A DNA stretch of 25,500 bases from Christensenellaceae bacterium (GTDB lineage: Bacteria > Bacillota > Clostridia > Christensenellales > Aristaeellaceae): contig JAHHSO010000026.1 in the NCBI GenBank assembly GCA_020025205.1, forward strand, positions 1 to 25,500, written 5' to 3'. This document shows, piece after piece, positions 7,957 through 14,741 of this stretch. How positions within the stretch are numbered: position 1 is the stretch's first letter; every line of letters begins with the position of its first letter. Below the pieces are notes generated by a model, which was not told where the DNA came from, searched no databases, and saw nothing but the letters and a program-made list of their open reading frames with translations. Position numbers and translations under genes: made by a program.

Positions 7957-8421
7957 TTATTGCGAATCCGTTTCTCGGTAGCACTCGACCTCTACGCCGC
8001 TTTCATTAAAGATTTCCAATGCAAACTGATCCGGGTATCCCTGTTCGTACACGACGCGGACGATGCCCGCATTGACAATCATCTTTGCACAGAGAATGCA
8101 CGGCTGATGCGTACAATACAGGGTCGAACCATCAATGCTGACACCAATCTTCGCCGCCTGAATGATCGCATTCTGTTCAGCATGAACAGCATAGCACAAT
8201 TCATGCCGCGTACCGGATGCAATGCCCATCTTCTTTCTGAGACATTCGCCTCGCTCCACGCAGGTTTTAACCCCAGAGGGTGCGCCGTTGTATCCTGTTG
8301 TCATCACACGCTTATCTTTGACGATGACAGCTCCAACCTTCCTGTCTTTCTGGTAACAGCTGGCCCAAGTGGACACCAGCCTGGCCATTTCCATAAAACG
8401 ATGATCCCATTTATCAAACAT
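7957..8421 (-). CDS. Deoxycytidylate (dCMP) deaminase, ComEB-like
   Basis: A 154-residue cytosolic zinc enzyme that deaminates dCMP to dUMP, supplying thymidylate synthesis. The catalytic site reads HAEQNAI (zinc ligand H80, proton-shuttling E82) and PCILCAK (zinc ligands C108 and C111). The substrate loop GYNGAPSGV (43-51) is characteristic of dCMP deaminases as opposed to cytidine or tRNA adenosine deaminases. Extra cysteines and histidines in 54-76 fit the second, structural zinc site known in this family. A run of G 7-12 bases before the ATG serves as ribosome site. It is transcribed divergently from the SpoVB-like gene, with only 66 bases between them. Confidence 0.94.
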   Translation of the reverse strand: MFDKWDHRFMEMARLVSTWASCYQKDRKVGAVIVKDKRVMTTGYNGAPSGVKTCVERGECLRKKMGIASGTRHELCYAVHAEQNAIIQAAKIGVSIDGSTLYCTHQPCILCAKMIVNAGIVRVVYEQGYPDQFALEIFNESGVEVECYRETDSQ

Positions 8422-8487
8422 GGGATTCCCCCCTTTATCTGTATTTTCCCGGCGGTTCGGCGCATAGCCTTGTCCGGGTGATGTAAA

Positions 8488-9774
8488 TTGGTGCTCAAAA
8501 CGCTATTCTTAAGCTGTTCTCATTTTCTTGTACGTCTGCTTGGTTTTCTGATGCGCATCAAGCTCTCGCGCGACCTTGGCCCACAGGCTATGGGGCTTGT
8601 TGAACTGGCTCAAAGCGCCCAGATGCTGCTGATTACGCCCGTTGTTTCCGGCTTGCCCGCCGCAGTATCGCGCATGACCGCCAAGGCAGCTCCGGAACGG
8701 CGTGTGCGCATCCTTCGCTGCGCACTAATGCTGTCCATCTTGGTCAGCCTTCCCCTTTGCTGCCTGGCTTTTCTGCTCCGGGAACCGCTGGCTCTGTGGC
8801 TGGGCGACATACGCACACTGCCTGCCCTGTTGTTTGTATTGCCCTGCATCCCGATTCTGGGCGCATCCTCCGCACTTAACGGCTATTACTACGGCATCGG
8901 CCGCCCCATCCCACCCGCGCTGAGTGAGCTGCTGGAACAAATCATTCGCTTTTTCTTTTGCGTTCGTCTGTGTGCATTGCTGCGCGGCTGGCCGATGATG
9001 CTTCGTGCAGCAGTGCCTTCTGCTGCCACGATGATCGGTGAAACGCTGAGCATGATTTTCATGTTTCTGCTGTGCGCACATACTGTTTTCTTCGCGCGCA
9101 GTCACGGAAACCGCCGTGTCATTGTGTCAGAGCTGCTGACGCTCGCTCTGCCGCTGACGGGGATGAAGCTCGTTTCCTCCCTCATGCACACAGTCAGCAA
9201 TGTACTGATTCCAGCCAGGCTTCAGCTCTCCGGCCTTAGTGTATCCGAATCGCTTGCTCAACTGGGCATGATGCACGGCATGATGATGCCCATTTTGCTC
9301 ATGCCATCCTTCGTCACCAACAGCATCTGCATGGTTACTTCTCCCGAACTGACACGCCGACAGGCCAATCATCAGCCTATGCCTCCCCTGATTCGGCGCG
9401 CGCTTTTAGCCGTTTCCGGCATTGGCCTTGCAGCCGCCGGAGCAGTTTATCTGCTTGCGCCCGTTTTTTCCGGCCCTTTATACAGGCAGGCTGAACTGCT
9501 TCCTCTGCTGCAAAAAAGCTGCATGCTTGTGCCAATTCTAGCGCTTTCACAGACCGCCTCCAGCATGATGAACGCCCTGGGGCTTCAGCGAAAATCCCTG
9601 TTCATCACGCTTTTTGCAAGTCTAGTTTCAGTGCTGACCGTTTACTTTCTGGCCCCCGTTTTCAAACTCTGGGGTGCCGTCGCCGCGCTTTTCTTGTCCG
9701 AACTTATTACGCTATGCCTGAGTCTTCGTGCCCTGCAAAAAGCCTGCATGAAGCATTCAGAATATATGTATTGA
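8488..9774 (+). CDS. SpoVB/MVF-type polysaccharide or lipid flippase
   Basis: A 428-residue polytopic membrane protein of the MOP superfamily. The opening resembles stage V sporulation protein B and related flippases: RLLGFLMRIKLSRDLGPQAMG, then LPAAVSR. A mid-protein NGYYYGIGRPIPPALSELLEQIIR segment (about 131-154) is a strong hallmark of that group. Family members flip lipid-linked cell wall or polysaccharide precursors. At 428 residues it is somewhat short but has about 12 potential helices. The start is TTG 8488 or GTG 8491, with GGTGAT just upstream as ribosome site. Its last 68 bases overlap the 3' end of the convergent phosphatase gene. Whether the organism sporulates cannot be judged from this gene alone. 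Confidence 0.88.
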   Translation: MVLKTLFLSCSHFLVRLLGFLMRIKLSRDLGPQAMGLVELAQSAQMLLITPVVSGLPAAVSRMTAKAAPERRVRILRCALMLSILVSLPLCCLAFLLREPLALWLGDIRTLPALLFVLPCIPILGASSALNGYYYGIGRPIPPALSELLEQIIRFFFCVRLCALLRGWPMMLRAAVPSAATMIGETLSMIFMFLLCAHTVFFARSHGNRRVIVSELLTLALPLTGMKLVSSLMHTVSNVLIPARLQLSGLSVSESLAQLGMMHGMMMPILLMPSFVTNSICMVTSPELTRRQANHQPMPPLIRRALLAVSGIGLAAAGAVYLLAPVFSGPLYRQAELLPLLQKSCMLVPILALSQTASSMMNALGLQRKSLFITLFASLVSVLTVYFLAPVFKLWGAVAALFLSELITLCLSLRALQKACMKHSEYMY

Positions 9775-10561
9775 TAATCGGAATCAGCCCGTCTTCATCG
9801 TTGCTGAGCGTGACCACATCAGCAGCCTCTTTGACTTCCTGCTGGGCATTTCCCATCGCCACGCCCAGTCCGGCATAGCGAATCATCGACAGATCGTTGA
9901 GGCCATCCCCGCAGGCAATCACGTCTTCGCGTTCCATGCCAAGGCGCTCCAGCAAACCTGCAATCGCATCGCCTTTATTGACACCGCGCGCCATAACCTC
10001 AATGAAGAAAGGCTCGCTTCGATAAATGCTCAGCCTGCCCATAAAGCGGCGAGCCAGCCGCTTCTCCTGTTCCGCTGCACGGGTCGGCACCGCCGTAAGG
10101 AGCACTTTGTACAAGTCCGTGCGCATGAACGGCTCAAAGCTGTCCACCTGACGACGCTCAAACTGATTGAGCGTCGTTTCTCTTTCAATATAACGATCCA
10201 CGCGCGTACCGCATATCAATTCATTGCCCACATAGCTGCACATGCCCATATCGTGCTCCAACGCGTAACTGTGCATCCATTGAGCCACATAATCCGGCAG
10301 AGCATTTTTATAAACATCCTCTCCCGTTTTTGTGTTGGTGACACACGCGCCATTGTAGCTGATGGTATATCCGCCAAAGCGCGGAAAGTCAAGCTCGTCA
10401 AGATACATTCGCAGACCACCGGTCGGTCTGCCCGATGCCAATACAACAATATGTCCCTTCTCCTGAATATGGATGAGTGCTTCCCGGGTTTTTGTTGAAA
10501 TCTCTTTGCGGGAATTGGTCAGCGTACCATCGATATCCAGAACAAGAACTTTCTTTTTCAT
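9707..10561 (-). CDS. Cof-type HAD-IIB sugar-phosphate phosphatase
   Basis: A 284-residue cytosolic haloacid dehalogenase-like hydrolase of the Cof/YwpJ group, which dephosphorylates sugar phosphates or cofactors. All four HAD motifs are present: DIDGT with nucleophile D9 and acid D11, S43 in LASGRPT, K196 in GVNKG, and GDGLND with metal-binding D219 and D223. A long insert between motifs II and III is the C2-type cap. The last 17 or so residues extend past the usual family end and are encoded in the region antisense to the SpoVB-like gene. A GGAG precedes the ATG, and a promoter lies at 10596-10624. Confidence 0.93.
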   Translation of the reverse strand: MKKKVLVLDIDGTLTNSRKEISTKTREALIHIQEKGHIVVLASGRPTGGLRMYLDELDFPRFGGYTISYNGACVTNTKTGEDVYKNALPDYVAQWMHSYALEHDMGMCSYVGNELICGTRVDRYIERETTLNQFERRQVDSFEPFMRTDLYKVLLTAVPTRAAEQEKRLARRFMGRLSIYRSEPFFIEVMARGVNKGDAIAGLLERLGMEREDVIACGDGLNDLSMIRYAGLGVAMGNAQQEVKEAADVVTLSNDEDGLIPIINTYILNASCRLFAGHEDSGIA

Positions 10562-10595
10562 GGCACTTCTCCTTTTCTTTCGTTTACTGCTTTAT

Positions 10596-10624
10596 ATTAT
10601 AATGAAGGAATGTCCGTTGTGCAA
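10596..10624 (-). promoter_or_regulatory. Promoter of the HAD phosphatase gene
   Basis: Minus-strand TTGCAC (10619-10624) and TATAAT (10596-10601) with a 17-base spacer, about 35 bases before the start codon. Confidence 0.75.
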
Positions 10625-10762
10625 GGGGAATATCCGTTCAGAACAATTCCTTCTTTTCTCTTTTTCTGCATTTTCAACTTCAATGCAGACGCCGATTTTC
10701 ACAGCAAAACGCTCATTTATTTTCGCAGATCCTCTCTATTTACTGACCATTCTCCGGTTTAC

Positions 10763-10791
10763 TTGCATGTATCTTCGAAATGCGTTATAAT
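10763..10791 (+). promoter_or_regulatory. Promoter of the luxS-mtnN operon
   Basis: TTGCAT (10763-10768) and TATAAT (10786-10791) with a 17-base spacer. Transcription should begin near 10798. That rules out the upstream in-frame start at 10803 for luxS and supports ATG 10848. Confidence 0.8.
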
Positions 10792-10847
10792 AATCGAACT
10801 GTTTGCAAAGAATGCTTACAAAATATATTCCGCATGGAGAAAATCCT

Positions 10848-11318
10848 ATGGACAACATTACCCGTATCACCAGTTTTACAATCGATCACGATACACTTCT
10901 GCCCGGTTTGTATGTCAGCCGCATTGATGGCGACATCACAACCTATGACATGCGCACCCGCCGCCCCAACACTGGAGACCTGATGAGCAACAGCACCATG
11001 CACTCCCTGGAGCACATGTTTGCCACCTTCATTCGCAATGGGGAACTTCGGGATTCCATTGTTTACTTTGGGCCGATGGGCTGTCAAACAGGCTTCTATC
11101 TGCTGGTGCGCAATGCCGATAATTCCGCTGTTCTTGCAGCTGTACGAAATGCCCTCGAACAGATTCTGGCGTATGAAGGGCCTGTCTTCGGCGCATCACA
11201 CAAAGAATGCGGCAATTACAGAAATCTTGATCTGGAAAAAGCAAAAATGGAAGCCAGGTATTATCTGAATGAACTGGACGCACGTCCTGTGACTTTTCAT
11301 TACGAGGTGTCTTTATGA
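10848..11318 (+). CDS. luxS: S-ribosylhomocysteine lyase LuxS
   Basis: A 156-residue metalloenzyme that splits S-ribosylhomocysteine into homocysteine and DPD, the precursor of autoinducer-2. The metal site is complete: H52 and H56 in HSLEH, plus C121 in SHKECGNYRN. The base E55 and the catalytic cysteine C79 in GPMGCQTGFYL are also present. Length is typical. The start is ATG 10848, preceded by TGGAGAA; an upstream in-frame ATG falls too close to the promoter. The stop overlaps the next start as ATGA, coupling it to mtnN, which makes its substrate. Together they recycle S-adenosylhomocysteine. Confidence 0.98.
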   Translation: MDNITRITSFTIDHDTLLPGLYVSRIDGDITTYDMRTRRPNTGDLMSNSTMHSLEHMFATFIRNGELRDSIVYFGPMGCQTGFYLLVRNADNSAVLAAVRNALEQILAYEGPVFGASHKECGNYRNLDLEKAKMEARYYLNELDARPVTFHYEVSL

Positions 11319-12004
11319 AAACTATTGGTATGATCGCTGCTATGGAAGTAGAAATGCAGTCTCTGCGTTCCTACATTGAAAATCCTGTGAAGGAAGTGAT
11401 CAGCGGCATCACGTTCGTGAGCGGCTCTCTGCAGGGCAATCAGGTTGTCACTGCCGTATGCGGCGTTGGCAAGGTCTTTGCTGCGTTGTGTGCGCAGACC
11501 ATGATTCTGCACTTTAATCCCGACATGATAATCAACACCGGTGTGGCCGGTGCGCTCTGTGCAGCTCTTCCCATCGGTTCCATTGCTGTTTCCTCTGCCG
11601 TTGTGCAGCACGACATGGATACCAGCCCTCTGGGCGACCCTGTTGGCCTCATCTCCGGCATCAACAAGGTATACATTCCAGCAGACAACGGTCTGTCGGG
11701 CGAACTGAGCGCCTGCGCCAAGGTGCTGGGGATTAAAACAGAAACCGGCGTCATCGCTTCTGGAGACCAATTTGTCTCTTCACCTGCTCGCAAAGAAGAA
11801 ATTGCCCGCACATTCAATGCCATCGCATGCGAAATGGAGGGTGCTGCCATCGGTCAGGTATGCTATGTCAACCGTGTGCCGTTTTGTGTGCTTCGCGCTA
11901 TCTCTGATACTGCGGAAGGTGCTTCCGAAATTGACTTCCCGAAGTTCGTCAAAGAAGCTGCTGCTCAGACGGTCACGCTCCTTTTAACTTTTCTGCGCCA
12001 CTGA
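11315..12004 (+). CDS. mtnN: 5'-methylthioadenosine/S-adenosylhomocysteine nucleosidase
   Basis: A 229-residue cytosolic nucleosidase (also called Pfs or MTAN) that removes adenine from S-adenosylhomocysteine and methylthioadenosine. Signature features are the N-terminal IGMIAAMEVEM with E13 at the active site, the NTGVAGAL segment near 74-81, CEMEGAAIGQV with E175 binding the ribose, and RAISD with the proton donor D198. Its product S-ribosylhomocysteine is the substrate of LuxS, encoded just upstream with an ATGA overlap. A strong hairpin terminator follows the stop codon. Confidence 0.97.
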   Translation: MKTIGMIAAMEVEMQSLRSYIENPVKEVISGITFVSGSLQGNQVVTAVCGVGKVFAALCAQTMILHFNPDMIINTGVAGALCAALPIGSIAVSSAVVQHDMDTSPLGDPVGLISGINKVYIPADNGLSGELSACAKVLGIKTETGVIASGDQFVSSPARKEEIARTFNAIACEMEGAAIGQVCYVNRVPFCVLRAISDTAEGASEIDFPKFVKEAAAQTVTLLLTFLRH

Positions 12005-12011
12005 TTCCATG

Positions 12012-12042
12012 AGCATCGTTCTGAGAACGATGCTATTTTTTT
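12012..12042 (+). terminator. Terminator of the luxS-mtnN operon
   Basis: Perfect 10-base arms AGCATCGTTC/GAACGATGCT around a three-base loop, followed by A and seven T. It begins eight bases after the mtnN stop. Confidence 0.95.
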
Positions 12043-12071
12043 GAAAATTCCAATCCTGTACAAATGCCCTC

Positions 12072-12100
12072 TCGACAATCGCAGATGAAAGGTCTATAAT
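12072..12100 (+). promoter_or_regulatory. Promoter of the yitT-like gene
   Basis: TCGACA (12072-12077) and TATAAT (12095-12100) with a 17-base spacer, about 47 bases before the start codon. Confidence 0.72.
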
Positions 12101-12147
12101 AGGGGCATATTGTTTCGCCCATTTACGGCAGAAAGGCTATCATTTCC

Positions 12148-13023
12148 ATGAAGACTGAAGCACAGGCTAAACCATTTTCTCCTCGTCAGCGCTATCTGCT
12201 GATGACACTCGGTGTCCTCATTACCGCTGTCGGTGTCTATTTTTTTAAATTTCCCAACAACTTTTCAACCGGTGGTGTAAGTGGCATTTCTTTGATTCTG
12301 GGACGTCTTCTCCCATCCGCCGCCTTAACTCCAAGCACTTTCGTCCTCATCATCAACTCCCTGCTGTTGATCGTAGGATTCATTTTTCTGGGACATGGTT
12401 TTGCATTCAGCACAGTTTACTGTTCTTTGCTGCTTTCTGTGAGTCTCAATGTAATGGAATATCTGTTCCCGATTACCGCCCCGCTGACTTCACAGCCTTT
12501 TCTTGAACTGTGTTTTGCCGTTCTCCTGCCCGCCTTTGGTTCGGCCATTCTCTTTCATCTTGATGCATCCAGCGGCGGTACAGATATCATCGCCATGATC
12601 GTGCGCAAATACACCAGCATGAATATTGGCTCCGCGTTGATGGTTGCCGATGCCCTCATTACCGTTGCTGCGCTGATCTGTTTCGGCGTAGAAGCCGGGC
12701 TTTTCTCCATCCTCGGTCTGCTGATGAAATCCGTTCTTGTTGACTATGTAACCGACAGCTTCCGAATGAAAAAATGCTTCCAGATCATCACAACCCATCC
12801 TCAGCCCATTGTCGATTTCATCACCAATACGCTGCATCGCGGCGCAACGCTGGAAGATGTATACGGCGCCTATCAGCACGAATGCCGCACAATGATCATC
12901 ACCGTGCTCAACCGTTCTCAGGCATTGATGCTTCGCCGGTTTATTCATGAAACCGACCCGAAGTCTTTTATGGTCATCACCGCTTCAACAGAAATTATTG
13001 GCAAAGGTTTCCTTGCCAGCTGA
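12148..13023 (+). CDS. YitT family membrane protein (DUF161 plus DUF2179)
   Basis: A 291-residue protein with an N-terminal membrane part of five or six helices (about residues 17-195) and a C-terminal soluble domain of about 85 residues. Hallmarks are FFKFPNNFSTGGVSGISLIL near 32-51 and DASSGGTDIIAMIVRKYTSMNIG near 138-160, both typical of the YitT/YqfU family. The C-terminal domain (ITTHPQPIVDFI then TLEDVYGAY) is the DUF2179 fold. The family is widespread in Firmicutes, but its transport or signalling function is unknown. An AAAGG lies about 11 bases before the ATG. A terminator-like hairpin follows directly, before the TraX-like gene. Confidence 0.92.
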   Translation: MKTEAQAKPFSPRQRYLLMTLGVLITAVGVYFFKFPNNFSTGGVSGISLILGRLLPSAALTPSTFVLIINSLLLIVGFIFLGHGFAFSTVYCSLLLSVSLNVMEYLFPITAPLTSQPFLELCFAVLLPAFGSAILFHLDASSGGTDIIAMIVRKYTSMNIGSALMVADALITVAALICFGVEAGLFSILGLLMKSVLVDYVTDSFRMKKCFQIITTHPQPIVDFITNTLHRGATLEDVYGAYQHECRTMIITVLNRSQALMLRRFIHETDPKSFMVITASTEIIGKGFLAS

Positions 13024-13030
13024 TTTTCCT

Positions 13031-13059
13031 GCCGTTCGACTTCTGTCAAACGGCTTTTT
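13031..13059 (+). terminator. Terminator between the yitT-like and TraX-like genes
   Basis: GCCGTT (13031-13036) pairs with AACGGC (13049-13054). An inner GAC/GTC stem sits across one mismatch with a TTCT loop, and five T follow. Only about 20 bases separate it from the next gene, so that gene may depend on read-through. Confidence 0.82.
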
Positions 13060-13077
13060 CTTTCATTTGATAAAGGA

Positions 13078-13821
13078 GTGTTTCGTCTGGAAAAACGCAT
13101 TCAAACCAATCAGGATACTGACTTTCTGCGTCTGATCGCCTGTATCTGTATGATGATTGATCATGCTGGCAAAATGCTGTTTCCTCAATATCCCGTGATG
13201 CGCATGATCGGCCGTCTGGCTTTTCCCCTCTTTGCCTATGGCATCGCCGTTGGTGCATTCTTCACACGTGATCCGCTGCGATACCTGAGCCGCATCGCCA
13301 TAACCGCTCTGATTTCTCAGCCGCTCTATGCGCTCGCGCTTGACCACCAGAACGCGGCCATGTATGCTGTTTCTTTTGCATCCCATCCAATCAAGGCTGC
13401 TTACACATTCTATATCAGCAGTTGGCAGACACCCAGTATTCTCCTGTCCCTGTTCATGGGCCTATGTCTTCTCCTTTGCCTGCGGGAAAAACAATATAGT
13501 CTGGCACTGTTTGTCTATATCTTATGTGAATGCATGTCGTCTCATCTGGATTATGGCATCGGAGGCATTCGCCAGATGCTCCTTTTCTACCTGTTTCTGA
13601 AACATCCATTGCCCGGGTTTTTTATTCTGACCGGCTATACGCTGCTTTGGTCCATGCGCGGCAGAACGTTCGGCCTGCGCATTTACAGTTTGCCCGCGGT
13701 CATGCTCTGTTTCCTGCCCATGAAACGGCGTATGCGCCTGCCTCGCTGGTTTTCTTATGCTTTTTATCCTGTCCATCTCGCCATTTTGCTCGCGGTTTTA
13801 CTCTATCTTGGCCGATTGTAA
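13078..13821 (+). CDS. TraX family membrane protein (putative acyltransferase-like)
   Basis: A protein of about 247 residues with seven to nine hydrophobic segments. It matches the TraX family by its opening (DFLRLIACICMMIDHAGKML, then IGRLAFPLFAYGIAVG) and its end (YAFYPVHLAILL). TraX acetylates the N-terminus of F-pilin. Chromosomal Firmicutes copies such as this one have no known substrate and no pilin gene nearby. The start is unclear. GTG 13078 is the first in-frame start codon, but the Shine-Dalgarno sequence AAAGGAG (13072-13078) overlaps it. CTG at 13087 has the ideal spacing. A terminator hairpin lies just upstream. Confidence 0.88.
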   Translation: MFRLEKRIQTNQDTDFLRLIACICMMIDHAGKMLFPQYPVMRMIGRLAFPLFAYGIAVGAFFTRDPLRYLSRIAITALISQPLYALALDHQNAAMYAVSFASHPIKAAYTFYISSWQTPSILLSLFMGLCLLLCLREKQYSLALFVYILCECMSSHLDYGIGGIRQMLLFYLFLKHPLPGFFILTGYTLLWSMRGRTFGLRIYSLPAVMLCFLPMKRRMRLPRWFSYAFYPVHLAILLAVLLYLGRL

Positions 13822-13870
13822 AGTCTTTTTCTGCAATTGAATATCCTTGCAAACTTTTTCAAAAAAAGTC

Positions 13871-13899
13871 TTGACATTCTTTTTCAGATTGTGTATAAT
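13871..13899 (+). promoter_or_regulatory. Strong promoter of the tRNA-Gln/tRNA-Glu unit
   Basis: TTGACA (13871-13876) and TATAAT (13894-13899), exactly 17 bases apart, a perfect consensus. A run of seven A (about 13861-13867) lies just upstream of the -35 box, similar to the A-tracts of the promoter at 701-729. Confidence 0.92.
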
Positions 13900-13928
13900 G
13901 TCTTTCGTTGAAACGATCTGAAAAACAT

Positions 13929-14002
13929 TGGGGAATTGTGTAACGGCAGCACCTACGACTCTGACTCGTATTGTCTAGGTTCGAATCCTAGTTCCCCAGC
14001 CA
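13929..14002 (+). tRNA. tRNA-Gln (anticodon CTG)
   Basis: Begins TGGGGAATTGTGTAACGG and ends AGTTCCCCAGCCA, with CCA encoded. The anticodon stem TACGA/TCGTA holds CT-CTG-AC. The first gene of a two-tRNA transcript, about 23 bases after the expected transcription start. Confidence 0.97.
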
Positions 14003-14005
14003 TTT

Positions 14006-14080
14006 GCCTCCATGGTCAAGCGGTCAAGACGTTGCCCTCTCAAGGCAAAATCATGGGTTCGATTCCCATTGGAGGTGCCA
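14006..14080 (+). tRNA. tRNA-Glu (anticodon CTC)
   Basis: Begins GCCTCCATGGTCAAG and ends TTGGAGGTGCCA, with CCA encoded; the first acceptor pair is G-T. The anticodon stem TTGCC/GGCAA holds CT-CTC-AA. It lies three bases after the tRNA-Gln gene. Confidence 0.96.
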
Positions 14081-14082
14081 TT

Positions 14083-14107
14083 CCACAGTTGTCGCTGTGG
14101 TTTTTTT
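14083..14107 (+). terminator. Terminator of the tRNA-Gln/tRNA-Glu unit
   Basis: Perfect 6-base arms CCACAG/CTGTGG around TTGTCG, followed by seven T, three bases after the tRNA-Glu gene. Confidence 0.93.
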
Positions 14108-14617
14108 ATTTTCTTTTTTATTGCAGCATGATAATAAGGGCGGCAGGGCTTTGACCTTCCGTTCTTTTTATGCCTTTATCACATGCCAACTTTGGCCATG
14201 TGTACTTCTTCTCCATCTGCATGCAAAAACAATCGAAAGCTCTTATTTTGATTGATTTTTTCATTCCAGAATCAAAACTTTCAAACTCGACCAGAATCAG
14301 TTCCCCCGTACTGTTCATCGTTGTGCCGATCAGAAGCACGGGATATACAGTGATGTACCCATAGTATACTTTTTTAAATATCATCCGCCACTGTTCCGAT
14401 TAAAAATGATGTTGTATTCATTGATGATCATAACCGTTTCAGCATCGAACCCTTCCATATTAAACTTTGAACTTTGTATAGTTATTCAGACAGAACATTC
14501 TTCATTCAGTCATACAATAAAAAAACAATTCTCGCGTGTTCTTATTTATGACATATTTGTTCACAGTTTGTCAATTTATTTTACCCAGTTCTTAGTCATA
14601 TTATATAATTCAATTCG
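14108..14617. other. AT-rich intergenic stretch, no convincing gene
   Basis: About 500 bases that are clearly more AT-rich than their surroundings. Possible minus-strand reading frames are listed separately. On the plus strand the short open frames lack ribosome sites. No tRNA, IS end or direct repeat was recognised. This looks like decayed or imported DNA, or a long regulatory region upstream of tctC. Confidence 0.55.
14118..14384 (-). CDS. Possible small hypothetical protein (doubtful)
   Basis: An 88-codon open frame whose first 45 residues (IFKKVYYGYITVYPVLLIG, then GELILVEFESFDSG) read like a plausible beta-rich protein. The second half does not resemble a normal protein. No good Shine-Dalgarno site precedes the ATG. 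A 25-codon frame (14381-14458) ends with an ATGA overlap onto it, which could be chance or the trace of one gene broken by a frameshift. I recognise no family. It may be a gene remnant in AT-rich DNA. Confidence 0.2.
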   Translation of the reverse strand: MIFKKVYYGYITVYPVLLIGTTMNSTGELILVEFESFDSGMKKSIKIRAFDCFCMQMEKKYTWPKLACDKGIKRTEGQSPAALIIMLQ

Positions 14618-14700
14618 CATATTGATAGTCAATATGATTGACATTTGATTTTACGTGTGATATACTGACCGTATAGCATTGAATATAGAGAATATTCAAT
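14618..14700 (+). promoter_or_regulatory. tctCBA promoter with overlapping palindromic operator candidates
   Basis: TTGACA (14638-14643) and TATACT (14661-14666) with a 17-base spacer; transcription should begin near 14673. Three perfect inverted repeats overlap or flank it: CATATTGA-TAG-TCAATATG (14618-14636), GTCAAT-ATG-ATTGAC (14628-14642, overlapping the -35 box) and ATTGAATAT-N5-ATATTCAAT (14678-14700, just after the start site). All contain ATTGA/TCAAT half-sites, suggesting control by one dimeric regulator, which is not encoded in this window. Confidence 0.7.
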
Positions 14701-14741
14701 ATTTTTCTATTCATGCAAAACATTTGAGGAGGATCATATTT

